Below are positions 15,715 through 24,395 of a DNA stretch of 36,280 nt, in pieces; the first letter of the stretch is position 1, and each line of letters begins with the position of its first letter. Made by a program: the position numbers and the translations under genes. This stretch comes from an uncultured Acetobacteraceae bacterium (lineage in GTDB: Bacteria; Pseudomonadota; Alphaproteobacteria; Acetobacterales; Acetobacteraceae), in the NCBI GenBank assembly GCA_943912335.1, contig CALTUD010000036.1:1-36280 (forward strand), written 5' to 3'. Under the pieces are notes generated by a model. That model was not told where the DNA came from and did no database searches. It was given only the letters and a program-made list of their open reading frames with translations.

Positions 15715-16458
15715 ATGCTCACACGCAAGCAGCACGAGTTGCTGAGCTTCATCGACTCCCATCTCCGCGCCACCGGATTCTCGCCCTCCTTCGACGAGAT
15801 GAAGGACGCGCTCAATCTGCGGTCCAAATCCGGCATCCATCGCCTGATCTCGGCGCTCGAGGAGCGCGGCTTCCTGAGCCGGCGCCATCATCGGGCCCGC
15901 GCGCTGGAAGTGCTGCGCATGCCCGAGCAGGTCGGCGCATCATCCGTTCCCGCGGTCGAGGCGGCGTCGGCCACCGAACAGTTGATCCAGGACGAGCTGG
16001 CGCATTTCGCGCCCAACGTGATCAAGGGCGATTTCGGCAGCCGCCTCCCCGGCGTCCGCGCCGCCGCCGATGCCGGCGCCGTGCAGTTACCGCTCTACGG
16101 CCGCATCGCCGCCGGCCTGCCGATCGAGGCGCTGCGGGATACCGGCGCGCATGTGGAGGTGCCTCTGGCGCTGATCGGCAGCGGCGAGCACTACGCGCTC
16201 GAAGTGGCCGGCGATTCCATGATCGAGGCCGGGATCCTCGACGGTGACACCGCGATCATCCGGCGGGAGGATTCCGCGGAGAACGGCCAGATCGTGGTGG
16301 CCTTGATCGACGATGGCGAGGTGACGCTGAAGCGGCTGCGCCGTCGCGGCAGCGCGGTGGCGCTGGAGCCGGCGAATGCGCGCTACGAGACCAAGATCGT
16401 GCCGTCCGACCGCGTGCGTGTGCAGGGACGTCTCGTGGGTCTGCTGCGCCGCTATTGA
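15715..16458 (+). CDS. lexA: SOS repressor LexA
   Basis: A 247-residue repressor of DNA-damage genes that cleaves itself when RecA filaments form. The winged helix-turn-helix spans residues 1-65 (MLTRKQHELLSFIDSHLRAT, then PSFDEMKDALNLRSKSGIHR). The S24 autopeptidase has its scissile bond at A133-G134 (GRIAAGLP), the nucleophile S168 (GDSMIEAGI) and K206 (VTLKRL). The long linker of about 60 residues is usual for alphaproteobacterial LexA. The start MLTRKQ is the family start and has AGGAG upstream; an earlier in-frame ATG at 15667 adds an Arg-rich segment unlike LexA. It is autoregulated by the box at 15622-15636. Confidence 0.96.
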   Translation: MLTRKQHELLSFIDSHLRATGFSPSFDEMKDALNLRSKSGIHRLISALEERGFLSRRHHRARALEVLRMPEQVGASSVPAVEAASATEQLIQDELAHFAPNVIKGDFGSRLPGVRAAADAGAVQLPLYGRIAAGLPIEALRDTGAHVEVPLALIGSGEHYALEVAGDSMIEAGILDGDTAIIRREDSAENGQIVVALIDDGEVTLKRLRRRGSAVALEPANARYETKIVPSDRVRVQGRLVGLLRRY

Positions 16459-16593
16459 GAACGGTCCTGTCCGCTGATCGGTGTCAAATCATGTCCGATT
16501 CGGCACCGACATTAATTTGTCATTAATCTTGTGGCGATCTGTGGCTAGGCTTTTCGGGAATCGTCTCGATTTCCCGACCAAAAAGGTTCAGCC

Positions 16594-19500
16594 ATGGCCG
16601 ACGGCCTCGTCATCAACGAGTTCATGTTCAATCCCTCGATTTCGGGAGACCCGGACGAGTTCATCGAGGTGCGTGGCGCGGCGCTGACCGATTACAGCCG
16701 GTATTCGCTGATCGTGGTGGATGGCGATGGCAATGCCGCCGGCAACGTGGACAACGTGTTCCAGCTCGGCACCACCGATGCGGCGGGCTACTGGGTCACG
16801 CCGTTCATGAGCAACATGCTGCAGAACGGCAGCCAGACCCTATTGCTGGTGCTGGACTACAAGCCCGGCGCCAGGGATCTGGACACGAGCAACGGCGGCA
16901 GCTTCACCAGCACGCCCTGGTCGGCGATCGTCGATTCCGTCGCGGTCTATGACGGCGACAAGGGCGACAAGATCTATGCCGGCGCGCCGGTTCTGTCCGG
17001 CGCCGCGGCGCTTGGCGCCTCGCGCATTCCGGACGGTGTCGACACCGATCAGCCGGGCGACTGGGTGGCCAACGACCCTGCCCTGTCCGGCATTTCGCCC
17101 TATGGCGACACCGCCGCCACGGGCACGGTGTTGAACACGCCCGGCGCTGCCAACAGCGCGCCGGCCGCCGTCACGCCGCCGGTGGTGACGATCCAGACGC
17201 TGATCGGATCGAGCTACGCCGCGAACAGCGCCTACGTGAACACGAGCGTGACAACCACCGGCGTGGTGACGGCGGTCGATACCACCGGGGCGATCGGCTA
17301 CTACATCCAGCAGACCAGCCGGGACGGGTCCACCGTCGGCAGCGACGCGATCTTCGTGTTCGCGCAGAAGGGTTCGACCCTGCCGACAATCGGCCAGACC
17401 GTGAGCGTCACCGGCAAGCTCGTGAACTACAACGGCAGCAGCACCGTGCTGGCGACGCCGGAGCTGAACGAGACCGGGCACAGCATTCTCGATGCCGGAA
17501 CGACCAGCATCGCCCCCACCGTGATCGGGATCGGCGGGCTGATGGTGCCGCACGACGCCTATGTGGTGACGGACGCCAACGCCGCGGCCAACCTGAACAA
17601 TTCGACCGCGACGCTGCGGCCGACGGTGAATGCGCTCGACTTCTATCGCAGCCTGCAGGGCCAGCTGGTGACGCTGCACAACGTGTCCGTAGTGGGCGCC
17701 ACCGCCAGCAACGCCACCTGGGTGGTGCCGGATGGCGGTGCGGGCCTGCTCGATCCGCGCGGCGGGCTGATCCAGACCGCCGACAACGTGAACACCCAGC
17801 GCATCGAGATCTACTTCGACAGCGGCATCACGCCGGGCAATGCGCCGTCCGCGGTGGTGGGCGACAGTTTCGGCGATGTGACGGGCGTCCTGTCCTACTA
17901 CAACGGCGTGTTCGAGCTGCTGCCGACGGCGGCGCTGACGGTGACGCATCCGGCGTCGGGGGTTCTGCCGCAGCAGAGCACCAGCTACAGCAAGGACGCC
18001 ACGCATCTGCTGGTGGCGGACTACAACATCGAGAACTTCAACAGCCTGCTGCCGGCCAATGCGGCGCGTCTGAGCCAGCTCGCGCAGATCATCGTCCACA
18101 ACCTCAATGCGCCGGACATCCTGGCCCTGCAGGAGATCCAGGACGACAGCGGCACCACCAATGACGGCACGGTGACGGCCGCGCAGAACATCCAGGGCAT
18201 CATCAAGGCGATCGCCGATGCCGGCGGTCCGACCTATTCCTATGCCGAAATCGATCCCGCCGACGGCACCCAGGGCGGCGTGGCGGGCGGCAACATCCGC
18301 AACGTGTTCCTCTACGATGCCAGCCGCACCCAGCTCGCCGCGCCGGTGAAGGCGATCGGCACCGAGGAGCTGAGCGGCGTGTTCAAGAACACCCGCCTGC
18401 CCCTGGTCGGCACCTTCACCTTCAACGGCCAGACCGTGACGCTGGTGAACGTGCACAACTCGTCCCAGGCGGGCAGTTCGGAGCTGTACGGGGCGGCCCA
18501 GCCGCCGATCAACCATGGCGGCACCACGGCGACGGCGAACAACCGAATCGCCCAGGCGCAGTACATCACCCACTACGTCAACGGGCTGCAGCAGAACGAT
18601 CCGAACGCGAAGATCGGCATTCTGGGCGACTTCAACGACACCGATGGCAGCCCGGCGCAGCAGGTCTATGCCAATGGCGGGTTGCAGGACCTGAACACCA
18701 AGGAGGCGGCGGATTCGCGCTACACCTATGTGTTCGAGGGCAACAGCGAGTCTCTGGACCACACCATCGGCACGGCCAGCTTCTTCGATGCCGGCCAGTT
18801 CAGCACGGTGCATCTGAACGCCGAGTATCAGGACGCGGTGCGGGAAAGCGATCACGATCCGTCCCTGACCCTGCTGGAGCTGACCTGCTTCCTGGCCGGG
18901 ACGCTGATCCGCACGCCGGACGGCGACGTGGCGGTGGAGATGCTGTCCGTGGGCGATCTGGTTCTGACCGCGTCGGGGGCGGCGCGGCCTTTGCGCTGGA
19001 TCGGTCATCGGCACATCGATCTAAAGCGTGCCGCCGATCCGGAAGGGCTGCGTCCGGTGCGGGTGGCGGCGGATGCGGTCGCGCCGGGTCTGCCGGAGCG
19101 CGATCTGCTGGTGACGCCGGAACATTGCCTGTTCCTGGCGGGCGGGCTGATCCCGGTGCGGATGCTGGTGAATGGCGGCTCGATCGCCCCGGTGGAGATG
19201 CGGCGCTTCACCGTGTTCCATCTGGAGCTGGACACGCACGACATCCTGCTGGCCGAGGGCCTGCCCTGCGAGAGCTATCTGGACACCGGCAACCGGCACA
19301 ATTTCGCCGGCGGCACGGCGATGACGCTGCATCCGTGCTTCGACGGCGACCGCTCGGGCGCGATCATGGCGGCGCCGCTTCTGGTGGCGCGCGACGTGGT
19401 GGAGCCGGTCTGGCGCGGGCTGGCGGAACGGTCTCTGGTTCTGGGTTTTGCTCCGGCGCCGGCCCTCGCGTTCGAGACCGACCACGCGCTGGAGATCGCC

Positions 19501-19869
19501 CTGCCCTGCGACACGGTGCTGGCGATCGAGCGCGGCGATGCGGGCGAGATGGCCGTGACGCTGCCGGAAGGCGCGCGCACGCTGGTGCTGCGGTCGCGCG
19601 CGGCGTCGCCCGCGGAGATGGACGGGCCGTTCGTAGATGACCGTCGCCGTCTCGGCGTGGCGGTGGGGTCGGTGGCGATCGGCGGCACGGTGCTCGATCT
19701 GGCCGATCCCGCGCTGACCGGTGCCGGCTGGCACGGGCTGGAAGGCGACGGGGCGCTGCGCTGGCGCTGGACCGACGGGGCGGCGACGCTGCATCTGCCG
19801 GAAGCCTGCGACGGCGCGCGTCTGGTGATCCGGTTGCAGGGCAGCTTCCGGTATCCGCTGGCGGCCTGA
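16594..19869 (+). CDS. Lamin-tail / OB / EEP nuclease fused to a C-terminal Hint module
   Basis: A 1091-residue protein with four recognisable parts. (1) A lamin-tail-like domain (about 3-190, LVINEFMFNPS and DEFIEVRG). (2) An OB-fold-like region (about 200-460, VTTTGVVTAVD, GYYIQQTS). (3) An endonuclease/exonuclease/phosphatase domain (470-758) with N478 (DYNIENFN), E514 (ALQEIQD), D679/N681 (GDFNDTDG), D722-H723 and D753-H754. This is the ExeM/NucH-type extracellular DNase layout. (4) A Hint_2 (Hedgehog/intein-like) domain starting at C765 (CFLAGTLI), with LPERDLLVTPEH and LDTHDILLAEG, and then a C-terminal domain from D1015 (DDRRRLGVAV, GWHGLE, RWTDGAA). No Sec signal peptide is present, so export, if any, is by another route. 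Hint domains can cleave themselves at the Cys; whether this one does is unknown. It stops six bases before the convergent bioC/D stop. Confidence 0.85.
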   Translation: MADGLVINEFMFNPSISGDPDEFIEVRGAALTDYSRYSLIVVDGDGNAAGNVDNVFQLGTTDAAGYWVTPFMSNMLQNGSQTLLLVLDYKPGARDLDTSNGGSFTSTPWSAIVDSVAVYDGDKGDKIYAGAPVLSGAAALGASRIPDGVDTDQPGDWVANDPALSGISPYGDTAATGTVLNTPGAANSAPAAVTPPVVTIQTLIGSSYAANSAYVNTSVTTTGVVTAVDTTGAIGYYIQQTSRDGSTVGSDAIFVFAQKGSTLPTIGQTVSVTGKLVNYNGSSTVLATPELNETGHSILDAGTTSIAPTVIGIGGLMVPHDAYVVTDANAAANLNNSTATLRPTVNALDFYRSLQGQLVTLHNVSVVGATASNATWVVPDGGAGLLDPRGGLIQTADNVNTQRIEIYFDSGITPGNAPSAVVGDSFGDVTGVLSYYNGVFELLPTAALTVTHPASGVLPQQSTSYSKDATHLLVADYNIENFNSLLPANAARLSQLAQIIVHNLNAPDILALQEIQDDSGTTNDGTVTAAQNIQGIIKAIADAGGPTYSYAEIDPADGTQGGVAGGNIRNVFLYDASRTQLAAPVKAIGTEELSGVFKNTRLPLVGTFTFNGQTVTLVNVHNSSQAGSSELYGAAQPPINHGGTTATANNRIAQAQYITHYVNGLQQNDPNAKIGILGDFNDTDGSPAQQVYANGGLQDLNTKEAADSRYTYVFEGNSESLDHTIGTASFFDAGQFSTVHLNAEYQDAVRESDHDPSLTLLELTCFLAGTLIRTPDGDVAVEMLSVGDLVLTASGAARPLRWIGHRHIDLKRAADPEGLRPVRVAADAVAPGLPERDLLVTPEHCLFLAGGLIPVRMLVNGGSIAPVEMRRFTVFHLELDTHDILLAEGLPCESYLDTGNRHNFAGGTAMTLHPCFDGDRSGAIMAAPLLVARDVVEPVWRGLAERSLVLGFAPAPALAFETDHALEIALPCDTVLAIERGDAGEMAVTLPEGARTLVLRSRAASPAEMDGPFVDDRRRLGVAVGSVAIGGTVLDLADPALTGAGWHGLEGDGALRWRWTDGAATLHLPEACDGARLVIRLQGSFRYPLAA

Positions 19870-19876
19870 CGGCGGT

Positions 19877-21253
19877 TCAGTCCGGCAGGATGTCTGCGCC
19901 GGGGATCAGCCCGGCGCAGCGCGCGACCGCCTCCGGGCCGGGATCGTCCATCCAGGGCAGTTCGGCCAGGACGCGGACCCGGCCGTGCCGCTCGATCGCG
20001 GCGCGGTTTCCGGGCGAAAGCGGGCCGTTCAGGATCACGCCGAGCACGGGGATGCCGCGCGCGCGCAGGGCCTGGAGGCTGAGCAGCGTGTGGTTGATGG
20101 TGCCGAGCGTGGAGCGGGCGACCAGCACCACGGGCAAAGACAGCCGGGCGATCAGGGCGGTGGTGAGGGTGTTTCCGTCGAGCGGGACCAGCACGCCGCC
20201 CGCGCCTTCGACGACCAGCACGCCGCTCCCGGGCGGGAGCGAGAGCGTATCCGGGTCGAAACGGATGCCTTCCCGCGCCGCGGCGTCTTCCGGCGAGAGC
20301 GGCGCTCGGAGGGCGAGCGCCGGGGGATGCGTCCGGTCGGCGGCGCACAGGCTGAGCGCCTGCACCGTGGCGGTGTCGCCGGGGTCGGAGTCGAGCCCGG
20401 TCTGCATCGGCTTCCAGTATTCGGCGTTCCAGGCGCGGACGAGGCAGGCGGACACGAAGGTCTTGCCGATCTCGGTATCGGTGCCGGTGACGAACACGCC
20501 GAGTCGCAGCGGGCGGCGGTGGCGTCCGTAGCCGACGCGGTAATCGGCCACGGCGCCATCCAGTTCGAAGCGGCGGAGAACGCGTCTCAGCGTCCCGGCG
20601 CCGAGCGGGCGCCGGTCGGTGCGGCCGAGATCGGCGCCGATGCCGCGCAGGCCGCGCAGGAAGGCGAGACCGGAGCCACAGGGGATCGCGACGGTCTGCG
20701 CGTCCCAGGCGAGCAGCGGGCCGAGTGCGGCCTCGTCGTGGAACACGGGCGAGCGGGGTTCGACCGCTTCGGCGCGGTGTGCGGCGGTCCATCGGCCGAG
20801 GCTACCGCGCAGCAGCGTGGCGAGATGGAGCGTGCCGCCGGGACGCAGCAGCGCGGCGAAACGGGCGCAGGCGCCGGCCGGGTCGGCGAACCATTGCAGG
20901 GCGAGCGAGGAGCAGACCAGGTCGAAGCCGGGAGCGACGGAAGGGTTCTGCCCGTCGGTGGCGGCGAGCACGAGGTTCGGATCGTCCGGCATGGCGCGCC
21001 GGCAGGAGTCGAGCATGGACGGGGCGAGATCGGTGGCGACGATCAGCGCGTCCGGGAAGGCTTCGCGGAGGGCGCGCGTTAGCAGGCCGGTGCCGCAGCC
21101 GATCTCGAGGATGCGGGCGGGCGGGGTCGGGTGATCGCGTCGGATGCGGGCGGCGAGTTCGGCGGCGACGAGGCGTTGCAGCACGGCGTCGCGCTCGTAG
21201 CCGGCGGCGGCGTTGCCGAAACGGCGGGCGATCGTGTCGGCGGGGTTCAGCAT
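19877..21253 (-). CDS. bioCD: Fused malonyl-ACP O-methyltransferase / dethiobiotin synthetase (BioC-BioD)
   Basis: One open frame of 458 residues covers two biotin enzymes. Residues 1-245 are BioC: MLNPADTIARRFGNAAAGYE start, SAM motif ILEIGCGTGLL (48-58), SSLALQWFADP. BioC methylates malonyl-ACP so that it can enter fatty-acid synthesis. Residues 253-458 are BioD: VFVTGTDTEIGKTF P-loop (253-266), YWKPMQTG, and VVEGAGGVLVPL, closing the ureido ring with ATP and CO2. No stop codon separates them; only about eight residues (RHRRPLRLG) link the halves. V253 is a GTG that could serve as a separate bioD start (206 residues), but no ribosome-binding site precedes it. The start overlaps the bioH stop by seven bases. 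A true fusion is the simplest reading. Confidence 0.85.
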   Translation of the reverse strand: MLNPADTIARRFGNAAAGYERDAVLQRLVAAELAARIRRDHPTPPARILEIGCGTGLLTRALREAFPDALIVATDLAPSMLDSCRRAMPDDPNLVLAATDGQNPSVAPGFDLVCSSLALQWFADPAGACARFAALLRPGGTLHLATLLRGSLGRWTAAHRAEAVEPRSPVFHDEAALGPLLAWDAQTVAIPCGSGLAFLRGLRGIGADLGRTDRRPLGAGTLRRVLRRFELDGAVADYRVGYGRHRRPLRLGVFVTGTDTEIGKTFVSACLVRAWNAEYWKPMQTGLDSDPGDTATVQALSLCAADRTHPPALALRAPLSPEDAAAREGIRFDPDTLSLPPGSGVLVVEGAGGVLVPLDGNTLTTALIARLSLPVVLVARSTLGTINHTLLSLQALRARGIPVLGVILNGPLSPGNRAAIERHGRVRVLAELPWMDDPGPEAVARCAGLIPGADILPD

Positions 21254-21885
21254 GGGAATTGCGCGATCATTTCGGCGCACCAGTCCGGCCGGGTGACCGG
21301 CAGGAGGTGGCCGCCGGTATCGGTCCAGCGCAGCGTGGCGGCCGGGAAGAGGGCGCGTGTGTGGGCCGGGGTGACGATGGGGTCGTCTTCGGCGGCGAGG
21401 GCCAGGAGGGGGAGCGTGCAGTCGGCGAAAAGACGGGCGGCGTTGGCGCGGAGGTCTTGGGCGCGCAGCGCGTCGAGACCGGCGGCGAGACGCGACGGGG
21501 CCAGCGTGTCCGTGACGGGGGCGGCGCCGCAGCGTCGGCGGAAGGCGTCCAGGGTCGGACCGGGCGCGGCGTCGAGGTCGCGCGCCATGCGGGCGAGGAT
21601 GCGATCGGGCACGCCGGGCAGATCGTGCGCGGCGGCGAAGCGCGGAAAGCCGGCGATGGAAACCAGACCGGCGCAAGACTCCGGCCAGCGTTCGAGCAGG
21701 GCCAGAACGCCGGCGGAATGGCCGACGGCGATCGTGCCGGCGGGCACCTCTGGCCAGCATGGTTCTGCGCCGAGATAGCCGGCCTCGGCGCGGAGGATCG
21801 GGCGGTCCGGCAGCAGGGCGGCGAGTGCGTCCCAGATGGCGGCGTCGAAGCCCCAGCCATGCACCAGCAGAAGCGGCGCGGTCAT
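21247..21885 (-). CDS. bioH: BioH-like pimeloyl-ACP methyl ester esterase
   Basis: A 212-residue alpha/beta hydrolase expected to remove the methyl group from pimeloyl-ACP methyl ester and so end the BioC-initiated pimelate route. It has the HGWGFDAAIW oxyanion region, the nucleophile S57 in GHSAG, an acid in AAEDDPIV and a histidine in GGHLLPV. It is shorter than E. coli BioH (256 residues), lacking part of the cap, and its GHSAG differs from GWSLG. The function is inferred mainly from position: its ATG overlaps the bioF stop (ATGA) and its stop overlaps the bioC start. Other unrelated esterases (BioG, BioK, BioJ) can fill this role in other bacteria. Confidence 0.8.
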   Translation of the reverse strand: MTAPLLLVHGWGFDAAIWDALAALLPDRPILRAEAGYLGAEPCWPEVPAGTIAVGHSAGVLALLERWPESCAGLVSIAGFPRFAAAHDLPGVPDRILARMARDLDAAPGPTLDAFRRRCGAAPVTDTLAPSRLAAGLDALRAQDLRANAARLFADCTLPLLALAAEDDPIVTPAHTRALFPAATLRWTDTGGHLLPVTRPDWCAEMIAQFPC

Positions 21886-23054
21886 CGGGACTGCATCGCG
21901 GCGATGGCGGCGTGGGCGATCTGGTCGCATTGCGCATCCGTATGCGCGGCGCTGAGGGCGAGGCGGATGCGGCTGCCGTTGGGCGGCACGGTGGGCGGGC
22001 GGATGGCGATGCCGAGCACGCCCTCCGCGCGCAGGGCGTCGGCGACGCAAAGCGAGTCCTCGGCGCCGCCGATCAGCATCGGCACGATCTGGGTGGAGGA
22101 GGCTCCGGTGTCGATCCCGGCGTCGGCGAGGCGCGTGCGCAGGGTGGCGGCGTTGGACTGGAGGCGCACGCGGTCGGCGTCCAGGCTCGGCATCAGGTCG
22201 AGTGCCGCGTCGATCGCGCCGAGAACCGGCGGCGGCAGCGCGGTGGTGTGCACGAAGCCGGAGCAGGCGTTCAGCAGCCAGTCGCACAGGATGCGCGACC
22301 CGGCGACATAGGCGCCGAAGCCGCCGAACGCCTTGCTGAGCGTGCCCATGGCGAGATCGACGCCGCCCGCCTCCCCGGCCAGCCCGGCGCCGTTGGGGCC
22401 GAGCACGCCGGTGGCGTGGGCCTCGTCGACATAAAGAAAGGCGTCGTGCCGGTCGGCGATGCGGCGCAGGCGCGGGAGGTCGGCGCGGTCGCCATCCATG
22501 CTGAACACGCTTTCGGTGACGATGAAGCGCGGGCCCGGCTCGGCGGCGGCGCGGTCGAGCAGTTGTTCCAGATGATCGAGATCGTTGTGACGGAAGCGGT
22601 TCTGACGCAGGCCGCTGGCCTGGATACCGTGATGCAGGCTGGCATGGATGAGCCGGTCGGCGAACAGCACCGGTTTGGCCGGGGCGCAGGCGGCGAGCAG
22701 CACCGGCAGCACGGCGGCGTTGAGCTGCCAGCCGGAGGCGAACAGCAGGGCGGCCTCCGTGTTCTTGAAGCGGGCGATCTTCGCTTCGACCTGTCGGTGC
22801 AGCTCGAAGGTGCCGGTGACGAGGCGGGAGGCGCCGGCGCCGGTGCCGAAGCGTGCGGCCCAGTCCGCGGCGCGCTCTGCCAGCTCGGGACGGTGCGCCA
22901 GGCCGAGATAATCGTTGCCGGAGGCGTTGATCAGCTGCCGGCCGTCGCGCAGCACGGTGCCGGGGGCGGGCGTGACCGGGACGACGTGACGGCGCATGCC
23001 GCGCCTCGACAGCTCTGCGAGGCGCTCGGAGAAGAGGGGGTCGAACCGCGACAT
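21882..23054 (-). CDS. bioF: 8-amino-7-oxononanoate synthase
   Basis: A PLP enzyme of the alpha-oxoamine synthase family that condenses pimeloyl-ACP with alanine in the first ring-assembly step of biotin. The 390 residues are the usual length. Visible landmarks are the substrate-binding segment SGNDYLGLA (45-53), GTGAGASRLVTG, the DEAHATGVLG acid and histidine (210-219) and the PLP lysine K241 in GTLSKAFGGFGAY. It is first in the bioF-bioH-bioC/D operon, in which each gene overlaps the next, and is divergent from bioA with 84 bp between the starts. bioB is not in the window. Confidence 0.96.
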   Translation of the reverse strand: MSRFDPLFSERLAELSRRGMRRHVVPVTPAPGTVLRDGRQLINASGNDYLGLAHRPELAERAADWAARFGTGAGASRLVTGTFELHRQVEAKIARFKNTEAALLFASGWQLNAAVLPVLLAACAPAKPVLFADRLIHASLHHGIQASGLRQNRFRHNDLDHLEQLLDRAAAEPGPRFIVTESVFSMDGDRADLPRLRRIADRHDAFLYVDEAHATGVLGPNGAGLAGEAGGVDLAMGTLSKAFGGFGAYVAGSRILCDWLLNACSGFVHTTALPPPVLGAIDAALDLMPSLDADRVRLQSNAATLRTRLADAGIDTGASSTQIVPMLIGGAEDSLCVADALRAEGVLGIAIRPPTVPPNGSRIRLALSAAHTDAQCDQIAHAAIAAMQSR

Positions 23055-23138
23055 GCGGGAGGCATGCCAAAGCGCCGCCCCTGCGGTCAATCGGCGGGGG
23101 CTCGACCCGGGGCGCCGCGCGGGTGCATCACCGGGGGC

Positions 23139-24392
23139 ATGAGCGTTTCTCCCGCCGCCGGCCGTCTCTGGCTTCCCTACGCGCAGATGCGGACCGCGCC
23201 CGACCCGCTGGTCGCGCGCTGGACCAAGGGGGCGCGGATCGGGCTGGCGGACGGGCGGGTGCTGATCGACGGCATCGCGAGCTGGTGGACCGCCTGCCAT
23301 GGCTACAACCATCCGCATATCCGCGACGCGGTGTCGGCGCAGCTTGCGCGGATGCCGCATGTGATGCTGGGCGGGCTGGTGCACGAGCCGGCGCTCAAAC
23401 TGGCCGAGCGGCTGGCCGCGCTGCTGCCGGGCGATCTGGGGCGCGTGTTCTTTGCCGAGAGCGGATCGGTGTCGGTGGAGGTCGCCATCAAGATGGCGGT
23501 GCAGTACTGGCTCAATCGCGGCGTGCGCGGACGGAGCAAGCTGATCGCGTTTCGCGGCGGCTATCATGGCGACACGCTGGCGACCATGGCGGTGTGCGAT
23601 CCGGACGAGGGCATGCACAGCCTGTTTTCCGGGGTCCTGCCGCAGCACCATATCGTCGATCTGCCGCGCGACGCGGCGAGCGAGGCGGCGCTGGACGGGC
23701 TGCTGGCGGCGCGCGGCCACGAGGTGGCGGCGATCCTGGCCGAGCCTCTGGTGCAGGGTGCGGGCGGCATGGTGTTCCATGACGCGGAGGTGCTGCGCAG
23801 GCTGCGTCGTCTGGCCGACAAGCACGGCGTCCTGCTGATCCTGGACGAGATCTTCACCGGGTTCGGCCGCACCGGCACGATGTTCGCGTGCGAGGCGGCG
23901 GGGATCGTGCCGGACATCGTCACCCTGTCGAAGGCGCTGACCGGCGGCACGATGGCGCTGTCGGCCGCCGTGGCACGGGAGGCGGTGTTCGAGGCGTTCC
24001 TGGGCGACGATCCGATGCGGGCGCTGATGCACGGGCCGACCTTCATGGGCAATCCCCTCGCCTGCGCCGCCGCCAACGCCTCGCTTGATCTGTTCGAGCG
24101 CGAGGACCGTTTGGCGCAGGTGGCGGCGATCGAGGCGCAGCTCCGGGCGGAGCTGGAGCCGTGCCGCGCCCTGCCCGGCGTGCGCGACGTGCGTGTGCGC
24201 GGTGCGATCGGGGTGGTGCAGCTGGACCGGTTTCCCGCGCTGACGCCGTTGAAGCAGGCGCTGGCGGCGGAAGGGGTCTGGATCAGGCCGTTCCGCGACA
24301 TCGTGTATCTGACGCCGTGCTTCACCATCGCGGAGTCGGAGCTGTCGGTGCTGACCGGGGCGATCCGCCGGGTTCTGCGCGACGCGGGCTGA
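23139..24392 (+). CDS. bioA: Adenosylmethionine-8-amino-7-oxononanoate aminotransferase
   Basis: Transfers the amino group of SAM to 8-amino-7-oxononanoate, giving 7,8-diaminononanoate, the substrate of BioD. The 417-residue class III aminotransferase has the BioA signature WLPYAQM (11-17), which marks SAM-dependent BioA rather than BioK. It also has the ASWWTACHGYNHP segment, LDEIFTGFGRTG with its PLP-contacting Asp (236), the PLP lysine K265 in TLSKALTGGTM and the GPTFMGNPLAC motif. The ATG at 23139 follows a G-rich ribosome site (GGGGG). It is divergent from bioF, so the two arms of the biotin block share one short control region. I see no BioR-type TTATCTATAA palindrome there. Confidence 0.96.
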   Translation: MSVSPAAGRLWLPYAQMRTAPDPLVARWTKGARIGLADGRVLIDGIASWWTACHGYNHPHIRDAVSAQLARMPHVMLGGLVHEPALKLAERLAALLPGDLGRVFFAESGSVSVEVAIKMAVQYWLNRGVRGRSKLIAFRGGYHGDTLATMAVCDPDEGMHSLFSGVLPQHHIVDLPRDAASEAALDGLLAARGHEVAAILAEPLVQGAGGMVFHDAEVLRRLRRLADKHGVLLILDEIFTGFGRTGTMFACEAAGIVPDIVTLSKALTGGTMALSAAVAREAVFEAFLGDDPMRALMHGPTFMGNPLACAAANASLDLFEREDRLAQVAAIEAQLRAELEPCRALPGVRDVRVRGAIGVVQLDRFPALTPLKQALAAEGVWIRPFRDIVYLTPCFTIAESELSVLTGAIRRVLRDAG

Positions 24393-24395
24393 GCC

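Noticed and set aside
16840..19014. Long minus-strand open frame opposite the nuclease-Hint gene
   Set aside because: Composition is Arg/His/Val/Gly-rich without any motif; the plus frame has complete catalytic motifs.
21254..21937. N-terminal extension of the bioC/D frame up to 21937
   Set aside because: The added 228 residues are Arg/Pro-rich out-of-frame bioH sequence. The MLNPADTIARRFG start at 21253 is the BioC start and overlaps the bioH stop.
23052..23066. CATGC-GGGAG-GCATG palindrome at the bioF start as a biotin operator
   Set aside because: Five-base arms only, partly made by the start codon, and unlike the BirA or BioR consensus.
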